Positions 14,892 through 23,525 of a DNA stretch of 64,000 nt are shown here, one piece after another. The stretch spans positions 4,296,263 to 4,360,262 of the forward strand of contig JAWPML010000001.1 of assembly GCA_033344915.1 (NCBI GenBank). Direction: 5' to 3'. This DNA comes from Acidimicrobiales bacterium. Its GTDB lineage: Bacteria; Actinomycetota; Acidimicrobiia; Acidimicrobiales; Aldehydirespiratoraceae. A model generated the notes under the pieces. It was not told the origin of the DNA and made no database searches. It saw nothing but the letters and a program-made list of their open reading frames with translations. Position numbers and translations under genes: made by a program. Positions within the stretch are counted from its first letter, which is position 1. The number at the start of each line of letters is the position of its first letter.

Positions 14892-15002
14892 GGGGGTGCT
14901 CCTGGGTGAAGGGGGTGTGGCGTCAGCCTGCCGAAGGGGTGTGACATCCGCAAGGGCAACGCGCCGATGTTTCAGTCGGCGCATTCCGGGAACAACGAGA
15001 AC

Positions 15003-15722
15003 ATGGACGACATCACGCCCGACCCCGCTCGCCGCCCGGTCGACCACGCGATCGTGGTCTACAGCGACATCGCCTGCCCGTGGGCCCACGTTCTCGTCCA
15101 CCGCCTCGACGAAGCACGTCGTGAACTCGGGGTCGACACCGAGGTCGCCGTCGACCATCGGGCGTTCCCGCTGGAGCTGTTCAACCGTCAACCGACGCAG
15201 AAGGCGCTGCTCGATGCCGAGATCCCCGTGCTGGCGGAGCTCGTGCCGGCCGCCGGGTGGTCGCCGGACGGCGCCGAGCCCTGGACCTATCCGGTGTCCA
15301 CCCTGGCCGCGCTCGAGGCCGTGCAGGCCGCCAAGGCCCAGGGCCGTGAGCTCAGCGTCGCGCTCGATCTCGCCCTGCGCCGCGCCTTCTTCGAGGCGTG
15401 GGCGTGTGTCGGCGTCCACGGTGTCGTCATGGACATCGCGGCGGGCGTCGACGGCCTCGATCAGGAGAAACTCTGGTCCGACCTCGGTCGGCCGGGGCCG
15501 CGTTCGGAGGTCTGGGACAGCTTCCGGGTCGCCCGGGAGTCCGCTGACATCGCCGGCAGCCCGACGCTCGTCCTTCCCGACGGCACGATCCATCACAACC
15601 CCGGGATCGACTTCGAATGGGACGGCGAAGACCCCGATCGCGAACTGCGGATCCTCGAGCATGATCCCGACGCGGTGCGCCGGCTGGTGGAACAGGCCGC
15701 CGCCACGAGAACCGTCGACTGA
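15003..15722 (+). CDS. DsbA/FrnE-like thioredoxin-fold protein with a single active-site Cys
   Basis: 239 residues from ATG 15003 (ATG 14967 is an alternative without a better ribosome site). The N terminus has VYSDIACPWAH, the strand and helix start of the DSBA domain; the C-terminal side has the cis-Pro loop AGSPTLVLPDG. FrnE-type enzymes usually carry CPWC or SPxC; here the second Cys is Ala, so simple disulphide exchange is unlikely and a glutathione- or mycothiol-linked isomerase role is possible. No signal peptide. Confidence 0.75.
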   Translation: MDDITPDPARRPVDHAIVVYSDIACPWAHVLVHRLDEARRELGVDTEVAVDHRAFPLELFNRQPTQKALLDAEIPVLAELVPAAGWSPDGAEPWTYPVSTLAALEAVQAAKAQGRELSVALDLALRRAFFEAWACVGVHGVVMDIAAGVDGLDQEKLWSDLGRPGPRSEVWDSFRVARESADIAGSPTLVLPDGTIHHNPGIDFEWDGEDPDRELRILEHDPDAVRRLVEQAAATRTVD

Positions 15723-15763
15723 CCAGCGCGACAAGACACAAGCCACGAGCAAGGAGCACCCGC

Positions 15764-16021
15764 ATGGCACCCCCGACCGATCACGGTCCCTCCATCAAGG
15801 ACGACGAGCAGTACGAGAGTCTGCGTGAGGACGGCATGAGCAAGTCCAAGGCCGCGGCGATCGCGAACAGCGACCGTGAGGAGACGGCCCGCAAGGGCGG
15901 CGAATCGCCCCCGTACGAGGAGTGGACCAAGGAGGAGCTCTACGACCGAGCTCGCGAGCTCGACGTCGACGGACGGTCCGACATGACGAAGGACGAACTC
16001 ATCGACGCGCTCAGGAGCTGA
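15764..16021 (+). CDS. DUF7218/Rho-N-like small protein
   Basis: 85 residues with AAGGAG upstream of ATG 15764. The first part (HGPSIKDDEQYESLREDGMS and KSKAAAIANS) matches a small actinobacterial family. The second part (YEEWTKEELYDRARELDVDG...MTKDELIDALR) is a Rho N-terminal/SAP-like helical module that usually binds nucleic acid. Highly charged and probably cytoplasmic. Often stress-related in relatives, but no function is shown here. Confidence 0.7.
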   Translation: MAPPTDHGPSIKDDEQYESLREDGMSKSKAAAIANSDREETARKGGESPPYEEWTKEELYDRARELDVDGRSDMTKDELIDALRS

Positions 16022-16082
16022 TCGCGACGTCGCGCGCGGCGCGCGGTTGAAGCGGTCGACGGTCGCCCGGTACGTTCCGAGC

Positions 16083-16961
16083 GTGCCTCAGGCCCGCCGT
16101 GTCGCCACTGTCGTCGTCAGCTTCCTCGCCGTGGCGCTGATCGCGACGGCGTGTGACCCGAACCCGGAGCCCGAGACGGCGTGCACGGTCGGCGCGAACG
16201 GGGGCAACCCCGTGATCGTCGTCGGCGGCACGTTCAGCCCCGGCTTCGCCAACGAGGCGTTCCTCGGGAACAGCCTCGAGGCCGCAGGGTTCACCCATTG
16301 CATCTTCGAGCTCAAGGGCGACGACGACCTCGGCAATCTCCCGGGCACGATGCCGATCGAGATCTCCGGCTATGCGCTGAAGCTCTTCATCGAGGACGTG
16401 CTGGACTGGTCCGGTGCCGATCAGGTCGACCTCGTCGGCCATTCGCAGGGAGCGCTCGCGGCACGCGCCGCGGTCGCGCTCTACGGCGCGGAGGACGACG
16501 TCGACAAGCTGATCTCGTTGGCGGGGCCGAACACCGGCACCGACGCCGCCGCCCTCGTCGAGCTGCTCGTCGGCCCAGTCCTCGCGCCGTTCGGTGTCGA
16601 CTGTGACGACGTGGCCCCCTGCCATCAGATGCAACAGGAGTCGGACTTCATCGAGATGCTCAACGCGGGCGGCCTCACGCCGGGCGATGTCGACTACTAC
16701 GCGTTCACCACCGACAACGACGAGCTCGTCTGGTACTGGGGCACCGGCCCGCTCGGGCTCCCCGTGGTCCGTCACGACAATGCCGAGCTCGGCCCGGGGG
16801 CGACCAACCTCGACGTCGACGACATGTGCCTCGTCCGCGTCGTCGGGCACCTCGGGATGATCGTCGATCCTGTGCCGATCCACATGGTGATCGACGCGCT
16901 GAACGGTGACCCGATCGACGTCCCGCTCGCCACCTGCCTCCTGCCGCCGGTCGTGATCTGA
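16083..16961 (+). CDS. Secreted lipase/esterase-like lipoprotein
   Basis: About 292 residues from GTG 16083 (TTG 16047 is possible but gives an unusually long n-region). A signal peptide (basic QARR, then VATVVVSFLAVALIATAC) ends at a lipobox-like Cys. The mature part has VIVVGGTFSP, then the nucleophile elbow LVGHSQGALAAR, and a late His in VRVVGHLGMI that may complete the triad; this is the class 2 lipase plan. Four further Cys could form disulphides, fitting an exported protein. Substrate unknown. Confidence 0.7.
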   Translation: MPQARRVATVVVSFLAVALIATACDPNPEPETACTVGANGGNPVIVVGGTFSPGFANEAFLGNSLEAAGFTHCIFELKGDDDLGNLPGTMPIEISGYALKLFIEDVLDWSGADQVDLVGHSQGALAARAAVALYGAEDDVDKLISLAGPNTGTDAAALVELLVGPVLAPFGVDCDDVAPCHQMQQESDFIEMLNAGGLTPGDVDYYAFTTDNDELVWYWGTGPLGLPVVRHDNAELGPGATNLDVDDMCLVRVVGHLGMIVDPVPIHMVIDALNGDPIDVPLATCLLPPVVI

Positions 16962-16963
16962 CC

Positions 16964-17872
16964 ATGCCCGCCACGGGAGAGGCGGCGCGCGCGCGGCGGT
17001 TGGGAGCGGCGCTCGAACCGGTGATCGGGCAGGTCTACTTCTCTCCGGAATGTCATGCCCGGTACGGGCTGCTCGGCTTCGATCCGTCGCCGGGCGAGGC
17101 GAACGGCGTGGCGCTGCCCGATGGCCCGGCGTACTTCACGAGCCGGGGGTCGGTGATGGGGCAGGTGCGCGGCGAGGTCGTGGCGTCCGCGTTCGGGGTC
17201 TTCGACCCTCGTGTCGTGATCCCCGCCGTCGAGCGGGGCTGGTCACTCACCGACGCGGACACGATCTGTGAGGCCCGCGACGCCGGGGCGCTCGACCAGC
17301 TCGAGCGGATCCTCGGCCCGGACCCGGTCGGCCGCGAGCGCGTGGAGGTCCTTCTCCTCCGGGCGACGAACGACCTGCGGATCGGTGGCCGCCCGCTGGC
17401 CGCAGGCCTCGTGGGTCTCGCCGACCCCGACCATCCGCTGGGGACGGTGTGGCGCCGCGGCGACCTGCTGCGGGAGTTCCGGGGCGACAGTCATACGGCT
17501 GCGTGGGTGAGCGCCGGTCTCGATGCGGTTCAGATCGGGCTGCTGACGGAGCTCTACTGGGGGCTGCCGATGCGCAGCTACGCGCGCACCCGCGGGTGGG
17601 CCGACGCCGACTTCGACACCGCGTTCGACGCGCTCCGTTCGAGCGGCGACATCGACGCCGACGGGCGGTTCACCGACCGGGGACGTGAGCGACGCGAGGA
17701 GATCGAGCGCCGAACCGATGAGCAGATGGTCCCGGTGCTCGACGTGCTCGGCGACGACATCGACGAACTGATCGCGTTGCTCGAGCCGTGGGGTCGCGCG
17801 ATCCGGGCGGCGGCGGGCTATCTGGCGGCGGGTCCCCACGATCTCGCCGCCCAGACCGGCGCGGCCGAGTAG
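16964..17872 (+). CDS. SCO6745-like protein (helix-turn-helix type)
   Basis: 302 residues starting three bases after the lipase stop. Landmarks are VYFSPECHARYGLLGFDPSP near the N terminus, YFTSRGSVMGQVRGEVVASA, then RGDLLREFRGDSHTAAWVSAG and a C-terminal helical wing (FDALRSSGDIDADGRFTDRG). This matches the widespread actinobacterial SCO6745-type family, whose C-terminal part looks like a winged helix. No biochemical role is established. Confidence 0.8.
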   Translation: MPATGEAARARRLGAALEPVIGQVYFSPECHARYGLLGFDPSPGEANGVALPDGPAYFTSRGSVMGQVRGEVVASAFGVFDPRVVIPAVERGWSLTDADTICEARDAGALDQLERILGPDPVGRERVEVLLLRATNDLRIGGRPLAAGLVGLADPDHPLGTVWRRGDLLREFRGDSHTAAWVSAGLDAVQIGLLTELYWGLPMRSYARTRGWADADFDTAFDALRSSGDIDADGRFTDRGRERREEIERRTDEQMVPVLDVLGDDIDELIALLEPWGRAIRAAAGYLAAGPHDLAAQTGAAE

Positions 17873-17879
17873 ACGACGG

Positions 17880-19880
17880 CTACGCGGGTCGGAGGTCGAG
17901 TCGGCGGAGAAGCTGCGCGTTGGCCGCGACGACGATCGTGGAGGCGCTCATCGCGAGGGCAGCCGCCGCCGGGGGCAAGCTGATTCCGGCGAACGAGAAT
18001 GCGCCGGCGGCGATGGGGATGGCGAGCAGGTTGTAGGCGGTCGCCCAGACCAGGTTCTGGACCATCTTGCGGTAGCTGGCGGTCGAGAGGTCGATGACCC
18101 CGGTGACCCCGCGTGGGTCGTTGGAGGCGAGCACGACACCGGCCGATTCGATCGCGACGTCGGTTCCGGCGCCGATCGCGATCCCGACGTCGGCTCGGGC
18201 GAGCGCGGGGGCGTCGTTGACGCCGTCGCCCACCATGGCGACGGTCAATCCGCGGCTCTGGAGCTCGGCGACCTTGGAGTCCTTGTCCTGGGGCAGGACT
18301 TCGGCGAACACCTCGTCGATCTCGAGCTGGGCGGCAACGCCGTCGGCCACCTGTCGGGCGTCGCCGGTGATGAGCACGACGCGTTTGCCCTGTCGATGCA
18401 GCGTCTCGATCGCGATCCGCGACTCGGGCCGGATCTCGTCGGCGAGGGTCAGCGCGCCGGCGACGCGGCCGTCGTCCAGGACGTAGAGGACGGAGCCGCC
18501 GTCGTTTCGCCATCGGATGAGGGTCGGGCCGAGCTCCGGGGGTTCGGGAGCGCCGGACGACTCGAGCAGTGCCGGTCCCCCGACCTGGATCTCGTGGCCG
18601 TCGACCATTCCCCGCACGCCGCGCCCGCTCGACGCGGTGAGGTCGGTGGCTGCCGGCAGGTCTTCGCGGGCGGGCCCCGCCGTGATGATGGCTCGCGCGA
18701 TCGGGTGCTCGCTCTCGATCTCCACCGCAGCCGCCAGGGCCAGGACCTGCTCTGCGCTCCAGCCGTCGGCTGCCGCGTGGTCGACGACCGCGTGGTTGCC
18801 CTTGGTCAACGTGCCCGTCTTGTCGAACAGGATGGCGTCGACCGTGCGCATCCGCTCCAGCGCCAGCCGGTTCTTGACCAGGATGCCGGCCCGTGCCGAT
18901 GTCGCCGTCGAGATGGCGATCACCAGCGGGATCGCGAGTCCGAGCGCATGGGGGCAGGCGATGACCAGAACGGTGACGGTTCGGATCACACCCTCGGCGG
19001 GGTCGCCGGCCACGAGCCATGCGGCGAAGGTCACCACGGCGGAGCCGGCGGCGAGATAGAAGAGCGCCGCCGCGGCGCGATCGGCGAGGGCCTGGGTGCG
19101 GGATTGGGAGGACTGTGCGTCGGCGACGAGCCGCTGGATGCCGGCCAGGGCGGTGTCGTCACCCACCGCGTCGATGCGGACGCGTATCGACGAGTCCGTC
19201 GACACCGTGCCGGCCACGACTCGGTCTCCCTCGCCGCGGGCGGCGGGTCGGGACTCGCCGGTGATCATGGACTCGTCGAGCGCAGCGCGGCCGTCGACGA
19301 TGATCCCGTCGGCCGGCACCCGGGATCCGGGCCGAACGAGGACGACGTCGTCGACGACCAGGTCGGCGATCGCCACCTCCTCGACCGCGTCGTCGGACAC
19401 CCGCTCCGCTCGATCCGGTAGCAGTGCCGCGAGCGCGGCGAGCGCGCCCTGGGCCTGACCGATCGCCTTCATCTCCTGCCAATGGCCCAGCAGCATGACG
19501 ACGATGAGGGCGGCGAGTTCCCACCAGAAATCGAGCTCGCCCCAGCCGAGCGACGACGCCAGCGACGACCCGTAGGCGACCGTGATCGCCAACGAGATCA
19601 GGAGCATCATCCCCGGCTGCCGGTTCCGGAGCTCCGCGACGCCACCGGTGAGGAAGGGTCGGCCGCCCTGGACGTAGATGACGGTGCCGATCAGCGGAGG
19701 TATCCACGATGCCCACGGCGCGTCGATCTCGTAGCCGAACCATTCCTGGATCTGAACGGAGAACACCAGCACGGGCACGGCCAGCGCGAGGTTCCGCCAG
19801 AACAGACGTCGGAACACGTCCGGATCGTGTCCGGCATGGCGGTCGTGGTGATGGTGATCGTGGTGGTCGTGGTCGTTCAT
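17880..19880 (-). CDS. CopB-like heavy-metal P-type ATPase (CPH type)
   Basis: About 666 residues from ATG 19880. An upstream ATG (19937) falls inside the MerR-type promoter and is rejected. A His-rich N terminus (NDHDHHDHHHHDRHAGHD) replaces the usual Cys metal domain. Motifs in order: TGES (actuator), VIACPHALGLA (membrane metal site, CPH), DKTGTLTKG (phosphorylated Asp), ESEHPIARA and GDGVNDAPALARAD. CPH pumps export Cu or Ag from the cytoplasm. The stop lies close to, and convergent with, the SCO6745 gene. Very probably metal-induced through the MerR-type site. Confidence 0.92.
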   Translation of the reverse strand: MNDHDHHDHHHHDRHAGHDPDVFRRLFWRNLALAVPVLVFSVQIQEWFGYEIDAPWASWIPPLIGTVIYVQGGRPFLTGGVAELRNRQPGMMLLISLAITVAYGSSLASSLGWGELDFWWELAALIVVMLLGHWQEMKAIGQAQGALAALAALLPDRAERVSDDAVEEVAIADLVVDDVVLVRPGSRVPADGIIVDGRAALDESMITGESRPAARGEGDRVVAGTVSTDSSIRVRIDAVGDDTALAGIQRLVADAQSSQSRTQALADRAAAALFYLAAGSAVVTFAAWLVAGDPAEGVIRTVTVLVIACPHALGLAIPLVIAISTATSARAGILVKNRLALERMRTVDAILFDKTGTLTKGNHAVVDHAAADGWSAEQVLALAAAVEIESEHPIARAIITAGPAREDLPAATDLTASSGRGVRGMVDGHEIQVGGPALLESSGAPEPPELGPTLIRWRNDGGSVLYVLDDGRVAGALTLADEIRPESRIAIETLHRQGKRVVLITGDARQVADGVAAQLEIDEVFAEVLPQDKDSKVAELQSRGLTVAMVGDGVNDAPALARADVGIAIGAGTDVAIESAGVVLASNDPRGVTGVIDLSTASYRKMVQNLVWATAYNLLAIPIAAGAFSFAGISLPPAAAALAMSASTIVVAANAQLLRRLDLRPA

Positions 19881-19921
19881 GTCGCTCACCGCCCGATGGG
19901 TCTCGTCGCCGTTGTCTCCCG

Positions 19922-19953
19922 GTTGTACACCTTCCATCCAACTAGAAGGTCAA
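19922..19953 (-). promoter_or_regulatory. MerR/CueR-type promoter of the copper ATPase
   Basis: On the minus strand, TTGACC (-35) is followed by a dyad ACCTTC-N10-GAAGGT and TACAAC (-10) after a 19-20 bp spacer. The over-long spacer with the dyad inside it is the hallmark of promoters twisted open by MerR-family activators. No MerR gene is found in the window. Confidence 0.75.
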
Positions 19954-19997
19954 GCGCGGAGAAACGACGCCACGGTGGGCGCTGACGGACGAACGAG

Positions 19998-20297
19998 TCA
20001 GGTCGGCAGCGAACGGATGACGGCGATGTCGTCGGCCGACACCGCGGCTCCGTAGGCGGCGGCGTAGAGACCCCGGTGCCCGCCGCCGGCGTCGAGCGCA
20101 TAGAGGATGGCTTCATCGCCGGGGTCACTCGCGCCCTCGAACCGGACGATCTCGTCGACGTGCATCGCCGACGGCTCGTAGACCGCGCCGCATTCGTCGC
20201 ACTCCAGGAGCTGCTGGTCGTTGGCGCGATAGTCGATGTGGTACCCGGCGTCGCGCAGTCGGTCGATTGCCTGGCTCAGTGTCTCCATCGGTGCCAT
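19998..20297 (-). CDS. Small conserved protein with CxxC, function unknown
   Basis: 99 residues from ATG 20297 (AGGAGG seven bases before). It reads METLSQAIDRLRDAGYHIDY after three residues, then LLECDECGAVYEP (possible metal ribbon), VDEIVRFEGASDPGDEAILY and HRGLYAAAYGAA. Homologues of this pattern in Bacteroidetes are often labelled phosphoribosylpyrophosphate synthetase, which looks like a carried-over mislabel: none of the PRPP synthetase motifs is present. It follows the ferredoxin gene by 20 bases. Confidence 0.7.
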   Translation of the reverse strand: MAPMETLSQAIDRLRDAGYHIDYRANDQQLLECDECGAVYEPSAMHVDEIVRFEGASDPGDEAILYALDAGGGHRGLYAAAYGAAVSADDIAVIRSLPT

Positions 20298-20317
20298 CGA
20301 GCCACCTCCTGGCGTGC

Positions 20318-20635
20318 TCAGACGCCGCGGGCGTCGATCGACGCCTGGTTGAACGGTTCGAGCATGATGCACTCGCCGGGGCATTCCTCCGCGGCCTCGA
20401 CGGCATCGCCGATGAGCGCGTCCGGAACCCGCGCGACCCCCGCCGCCATGTCGGGGCCGTGCCCCTCGCCGGACTCGCCGTCGAACACGATCCGCTTGTC
20501 GAAGTGGGCGGCTTCCTCCTTCACGACCCACAGACCGTCGTCGCGCGCCTCGAACACATCGGGACAGATCTCCGAACAGATGCCGTCGCCGGTGCAGAGG
20601 TCCTGATCGATCCAGACCATCAAGGTGGTTTCCAT
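20318..20635 (-). CDS. Single-cluster ferredoxin
   Basis: 105 residues from ATG 20635. Cluster ligands are C14-xx-D17-xx-C20-xxx-C24-P, with a last Cys in EECPGEC. Asp replaces the second Cys, the arrangement of 3Fe-4S or Asp-ligated 4Fe-4S ferredoxins such as those serving P450s. A middle acidic insert (GESGEGHGPDMA) lengthens the protein. No P450 or reductase gene is adjacent. It shares an operon with the small CxxC protein downstream. Confidence 0.9.
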   Translation of the reverse strand: METTLMVWIDQDLCTGDGICSEICPDVFEARDDGLWVVKEEAAHFDKRIVFDGESGEGHGPDMAAGVARVPDALIGDAVEAAEECPGECIMLEPFNQASIDARGV

Positions 20636-20771
20636 GGTTCCTGTTCTGGTCGGCGTCGAGCGGCCGATCCGGTCCCATTCTGGTGCCGTTTCGGTGCATT
20701 GTCAGGCCGCGCCGCCGAGGACGCCGCTTCGGGCGGATCGGCCGTCGGCGGCGCCTTGGTAGTGTCGCCCC

Positions 20772-21131
20772 GTGAACGTCTTCTGGTCCGGCGCCCGTAG
20801 TGCGAGAGACGCACTGGTCGAGGACCAACACCGGCCGCTTCCGTGCCGGGCCCCGTTGTGGCGCCTGATCCTCGAGGAGATCGCCCTCCTCGCTCGGCGG
20901 ATCGGCCGCTGGAAGGTGTGGTCGGCGGCGGGAGCGGTGTTCGTGGTGGTGCTGGTCGTCGAGGTCGCCCTGTCGAGCGAGACGCCCGGGCCGGAACTCG
21001 CCGACTGGTGGCGCTGGTCGCTCGCCGCGGCGCTCTCGGTGGTCACCCTGTGCGTGTGGGCTGTCGTCCACGCGGTCCGTCGGACGCGCTCGGCGCCGGT
21101 GACGCCCGCGGAGCGAACCGGTGGGCGTTGA
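20772..21131 (+). CDS. Hypothetical two-helix membrane protein
   Basis: 119 residues from GTG 20772. A basic N-terminal half (LWRLILEEIALLARRIGRWK) leads into two membrane helices (VWSAAGAVFVVVLVVEVALS and WSLAAALSVVTLCVWAVVHA) and a short basic tail. It lies 15 bases before the fumarase gene. I do not recognise a family; confidence rests on hydrophobic pattern and position. Confidence 0.5.
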   Translation: MNVFWSGARSARDALVEDQHRPLPCRAPLWRLILEEIALLARRIGRWKVWSAAGAVFVVVLVVEVALSSETPGPELADWWRWSLAAALSVVTLCVWAVVHAVRRTRSAPVTPAERTGGR

Positions 21132-21146
21132 TCGGGAGGAGACGCG

Positions 21147-22484
21147 ATGTCGGAACTCTGGGGCGGCGAAACGCGAAAGGCGATCAACAACTTCCCCATC
21201 TCGGGGGAGTCGGTGCCGACGGCGGTCGTCCGCTGGCTCGGGCGCCTGAAGTCCGCCGCCGCGACCGTCAACGCCGAGTTGGGCCTGCTGGACGGCGACA
21301 TCGCGCGGCGGGTGTCCGCCGCGGCTGACGAGATCAGCGCCGGGCACCACGACGACCAGTTCCCCGTCGACGTCTTCCAGACCGGGTCGGGCACGTCGAC
21401 GAACATGAACGTCAACGAGGTGATCGCAACGCTCGCCGGGCCGGACGTGCACCCGAACGACCACGTCAATCTGGGGCAGAGCTCGAACGACGTGTTCCCG
21501 ACCGCCGTGCATCTCGCCGCAGTGGACGCGGCGACGACGGAACTGATTCCGGCCTTGCGTTCGCTCGAGCGATCGCTCGCCGCGAAGTCGGCGGAGTTCG
21601 GCGATCTCGCCAAGGCCGGGCGGACCCATCTCATGGACGCCGTGCCCATCACCCTCGGGCAGGAGTTCGGGGCGTTCGCCCAACAGATCCGGCTCGGCAT
21701 CGACCGGGTCGAGGCCGTGCTCTCGCGCGTGGCCGCGGTCCCGTTGGGCGGCACCGCCGTCGGCACCGGGCTCAACACCCATCCTGATTTCGCCGCCCGG
21801 GTGCGAGAGACACTGGCGACCCGGACGGGGATCGAGTCGACCGAACCGGCCGATCGGTTCGAGGCGCAGAGCAGCCGGGATTCGCTGGTCGAGCTCTCCG
21901 GCGCGCTCAAGGTCGTGGCCGTCTCGCTGACCAAGATCGCGAACGATCTCGCCCTCCTGGCGAGCGGGCCGCGCGCCGGGCTCGGCGAGATCACGCTGCC
22001 CGAGCTCCAGAAGGGGTCATCGATCATGCCGGGCAAGGTGAACCCGGTGATTCCCGAGGTGGTGCTCCAGGTGGCGGCCCAGGTGATCGGCAACGACACC
22101 GCCATCTCGATCGGGGGCATGCAGGGGAACTTCCAGCTCAACGCCCGCGTTCCCCTGATCGCCCGGAACCTGTTGGGCTCGATGCGGATCCTGTCGAGCG
22201 CGTCGAGCATTCTCGCGTCGCGCTGCGTCGACGGGATCGTGGCCAACCCGGCGCGGCTGGAATGGCTGGCCGACCACACACTGGCATCGGCGACGGCGCT
22301 GAATCCGATCGTGGGGTACGACGTGGCGAGCGAGATCGTCGCCCTGGCCGAGCGGGATGACCTGTCACTGCGGGAGGCCGCGCTCGCGTTCGACCTGACC
22401 GCGGCGCAGGTCACCGATCTGCTGGACGCGCGCCGGATCGCTCGGGGCAACCAGGTCGACGAGCCGGGAGATGCGAACGAATGA
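21147..22484 (+). CDS. fumC: Class II fumarate hydratase (fumarase/aspartase superfamily)
   Basis: 445 residues with GGGAGGAG upstream. Family signature GSSIMPGKVNPV, substrate-site QTGSGTSTNMNVNE, NLGQSSNDVFPTA, KAGRTHLMDAVPITLGQE and GGTAVGTGLNTHP are all present. QTGSGT and QSSNDVFPTA point to fumarase, which hydrates fumarate to malate in the citric acid cycle. Some stretches (NPVIPEVV...QVIGND) are more like aspartate ammonia-lyase, so that activity is a less likely alternative. The stop overlaps the psuG start by ATGA. No iron-sulphur ligands, as expected for class II. Confidence 0.8.
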   Translation: MSELWGGETRKAINNFPISGESVPTAVVRWLGRLKSAAATVNAELGLLDGDIARRVSAAADEISAGHHDDQFPVDVFQTGSGTSTNMNVNEVIATLAGPDVHPNDHVNLGQSSNDVFPTAVHLAAVDAATTELIPALRSLERSLAAKSAEFGDLAKAGRTHLMDAVPITLGQEFGAFAQQIRLGIDRVEAVLSRVAAVPLGGTAVGTGLNTHPDFAARVRETLATRTGIESTEPADRFEAQSSRDSLVELSGALKVVAVSLTKIANDLALLASGPRAGLGEITLPELQKGSSIMPGKVNPVIPEVVLQVAAQVIGNDTAISIGGMQGNFQLNARVPLIARNLLGSMRILSSASSILASRCVDGIVANPARLEWLADHTLASATALNPIVGYDVASEIVALAERDDLSLREAALAFDLTAAQVTDLLDARRIARGNQVDEPGDANE

Positions 22485-23413
22485 ACATCCCGATCGCCGG
22501 CCCCCACCCCGACCTCGTGATCGCCGACGAGGTGGCCGCAGCCCTGAAGGACGGCGCGCCGGTCGTCGCGCTCGAGAGCACCATCATCAGCCACGGCATG
22601 CCGTTCCCCCAGAACGTCGAGATGGCCACCGAGGTCGAGCGGATCATCCGCGCCGGCGGTGCCGTCCCCGCGACGATCGCCGTGCTCGACGGGCGGCCCC
22701 GGATCGGGCTGTCCGCCGACGACCTGCACCTCCTCGCCACGAGCGCCGACGTCGCCAAGGTCAGCACCCGTGACCTGCCCTATGCGATCGCCCGGGGCAT
22801 CCATGGCGCCACGACCGTGGCCTCCACCATGCGGCTCGCGGCGCTCGCCGGCATCTCGGTGTTCGTGACCGGCGGCCTGGGCGGCGTGCACCGCGGCGCC
22901 GAGCGGACCTACGACGTCAGCGCCGATCTGACCGAGCTGTCGCGGACGAACGTCGCCGTGGTGTCGGCCGGCGTGAAGTCGATCCTCGACATCGGCCTCA
23001 CCCTGGAGGCACTCGAGACGCTGGCGGTGCCGGTGGTGGCCTTCGGTACCGACGAGTTCCCGGCGTTCTTCTCGCGAGCCAGCGGCCACGCGGCACCGAT
23101 GACCCTCGATTCGCCCGCCGATCTTGCCGCGCTCATGGCGGCCAAGTGGCGGCTCGGCCTCGACGGCGGCGTGGCGATCGTGAACCCGATCCCGGTCGCC
23201 GACGAGATCCCGGCCGAGGAGATCGGCGTGATCATCGAGCAGGCGCTGGTCGACATGGAGGCGAACGGCATCCACGGCAAGGATGCCACCCCCTTCCTGC
23301 TCGGCCGCATCGTCGAGATCACCGCAGGGGCGAGCCTCACCGCGAACATCGCGCTCGTCGACAACAACGCCCGCCTCGGCGCCCAGGTCGCCTGCGAGTA
23401 CGCCGCCCTCTGA
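22481..23413 (+). CDS. psuG: Pseudouridine-5'-phosphate glycosidase
   Basis: 310 residues overlapping fumC by four bases. Family blocks: VVALESTIISHGMPFPQNVE, GAVPATIAVLDGRPRIGL, KVSTRDLPYAIARG, TTVASTMRLAALAGI, VFVTGGLGGVHRGAE and GKDATPFLLGRI. The enzyme splits pseudouridine 5'-phosphate into uracil and ribose 5-phosphate. The usual partner kinase PsuK is not adjacent, so either it is elsewhere or pseudouridine phosphate is obtained directly. Length matches the family. Confidence 0.93.
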   Translation: MNIPIAGPHPDLVIADEVAAALKDGAPVVALESTIISHGMPFPQNVEMATEVERIIRAGGAVPATIAVLDGRPRIGLSADDLHLLATSADVAKVSTRDLPYAIARGIHGATTVASTMRLAALAGISVFVTGGLGGVHRGAERTYDVSADLTELSRTNVAVVSAGVKSILDIGLTLEALETLAVPVVAFGTDEFPAFFSRASGHAAPMTLDSPADLAALMAAKWRLGLDGGVAIVNPIPVADEIPAEEIGVIIEQALVDMEANGIHGKDATPFLLGRIVEITAGASLTANIALVDNNARLGAQVACEYAAL

Positions 23414-23437
23414 CCCTCCCCCCTTGCGTTCTCCCCC

Positions 23438-23496
23438 CCTTGCGTTCTGGGTGAACGGGGGCGAATTCCAGCCCTCCGTTCACCCAGAACGCAAGG
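23438..23496. repeat. Palindromic intergenic repeat, copy A
   Basis: A 21-bp perfect stem (CCTTGCGTTCTGGGTGAACGG 23438-23458 with its complement 23476-23496) and a 17-nt loop, between the convergent psuG and patatin genes. It can act as a two-way terminator. The core CGTTCTGGGTGAACGG and its complement recur at 43395-43445, so it is also a dispersed repeat. A partial extra copy of CCCTTGCGTTCT precedes it. Confidence 0.75.
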
Positions 23497-23525
23497 TTCC
23501 AACGCCAGAACGAGAGGGGAGGGCC

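Noticed and set aside
19881-19937. ATG 19937 as start of the copper ATPase
   Set aside because: It lies inside the MerR-type promoter, between the -35 and -10 boxes, so it could not be transcribed from that promoter.
20702-23275. An 857-residue minus-strand frame
   Set aside because: Antisense to fumC and psuG, both with strong family motifs; composition is Arg/Ser-rich without structure.
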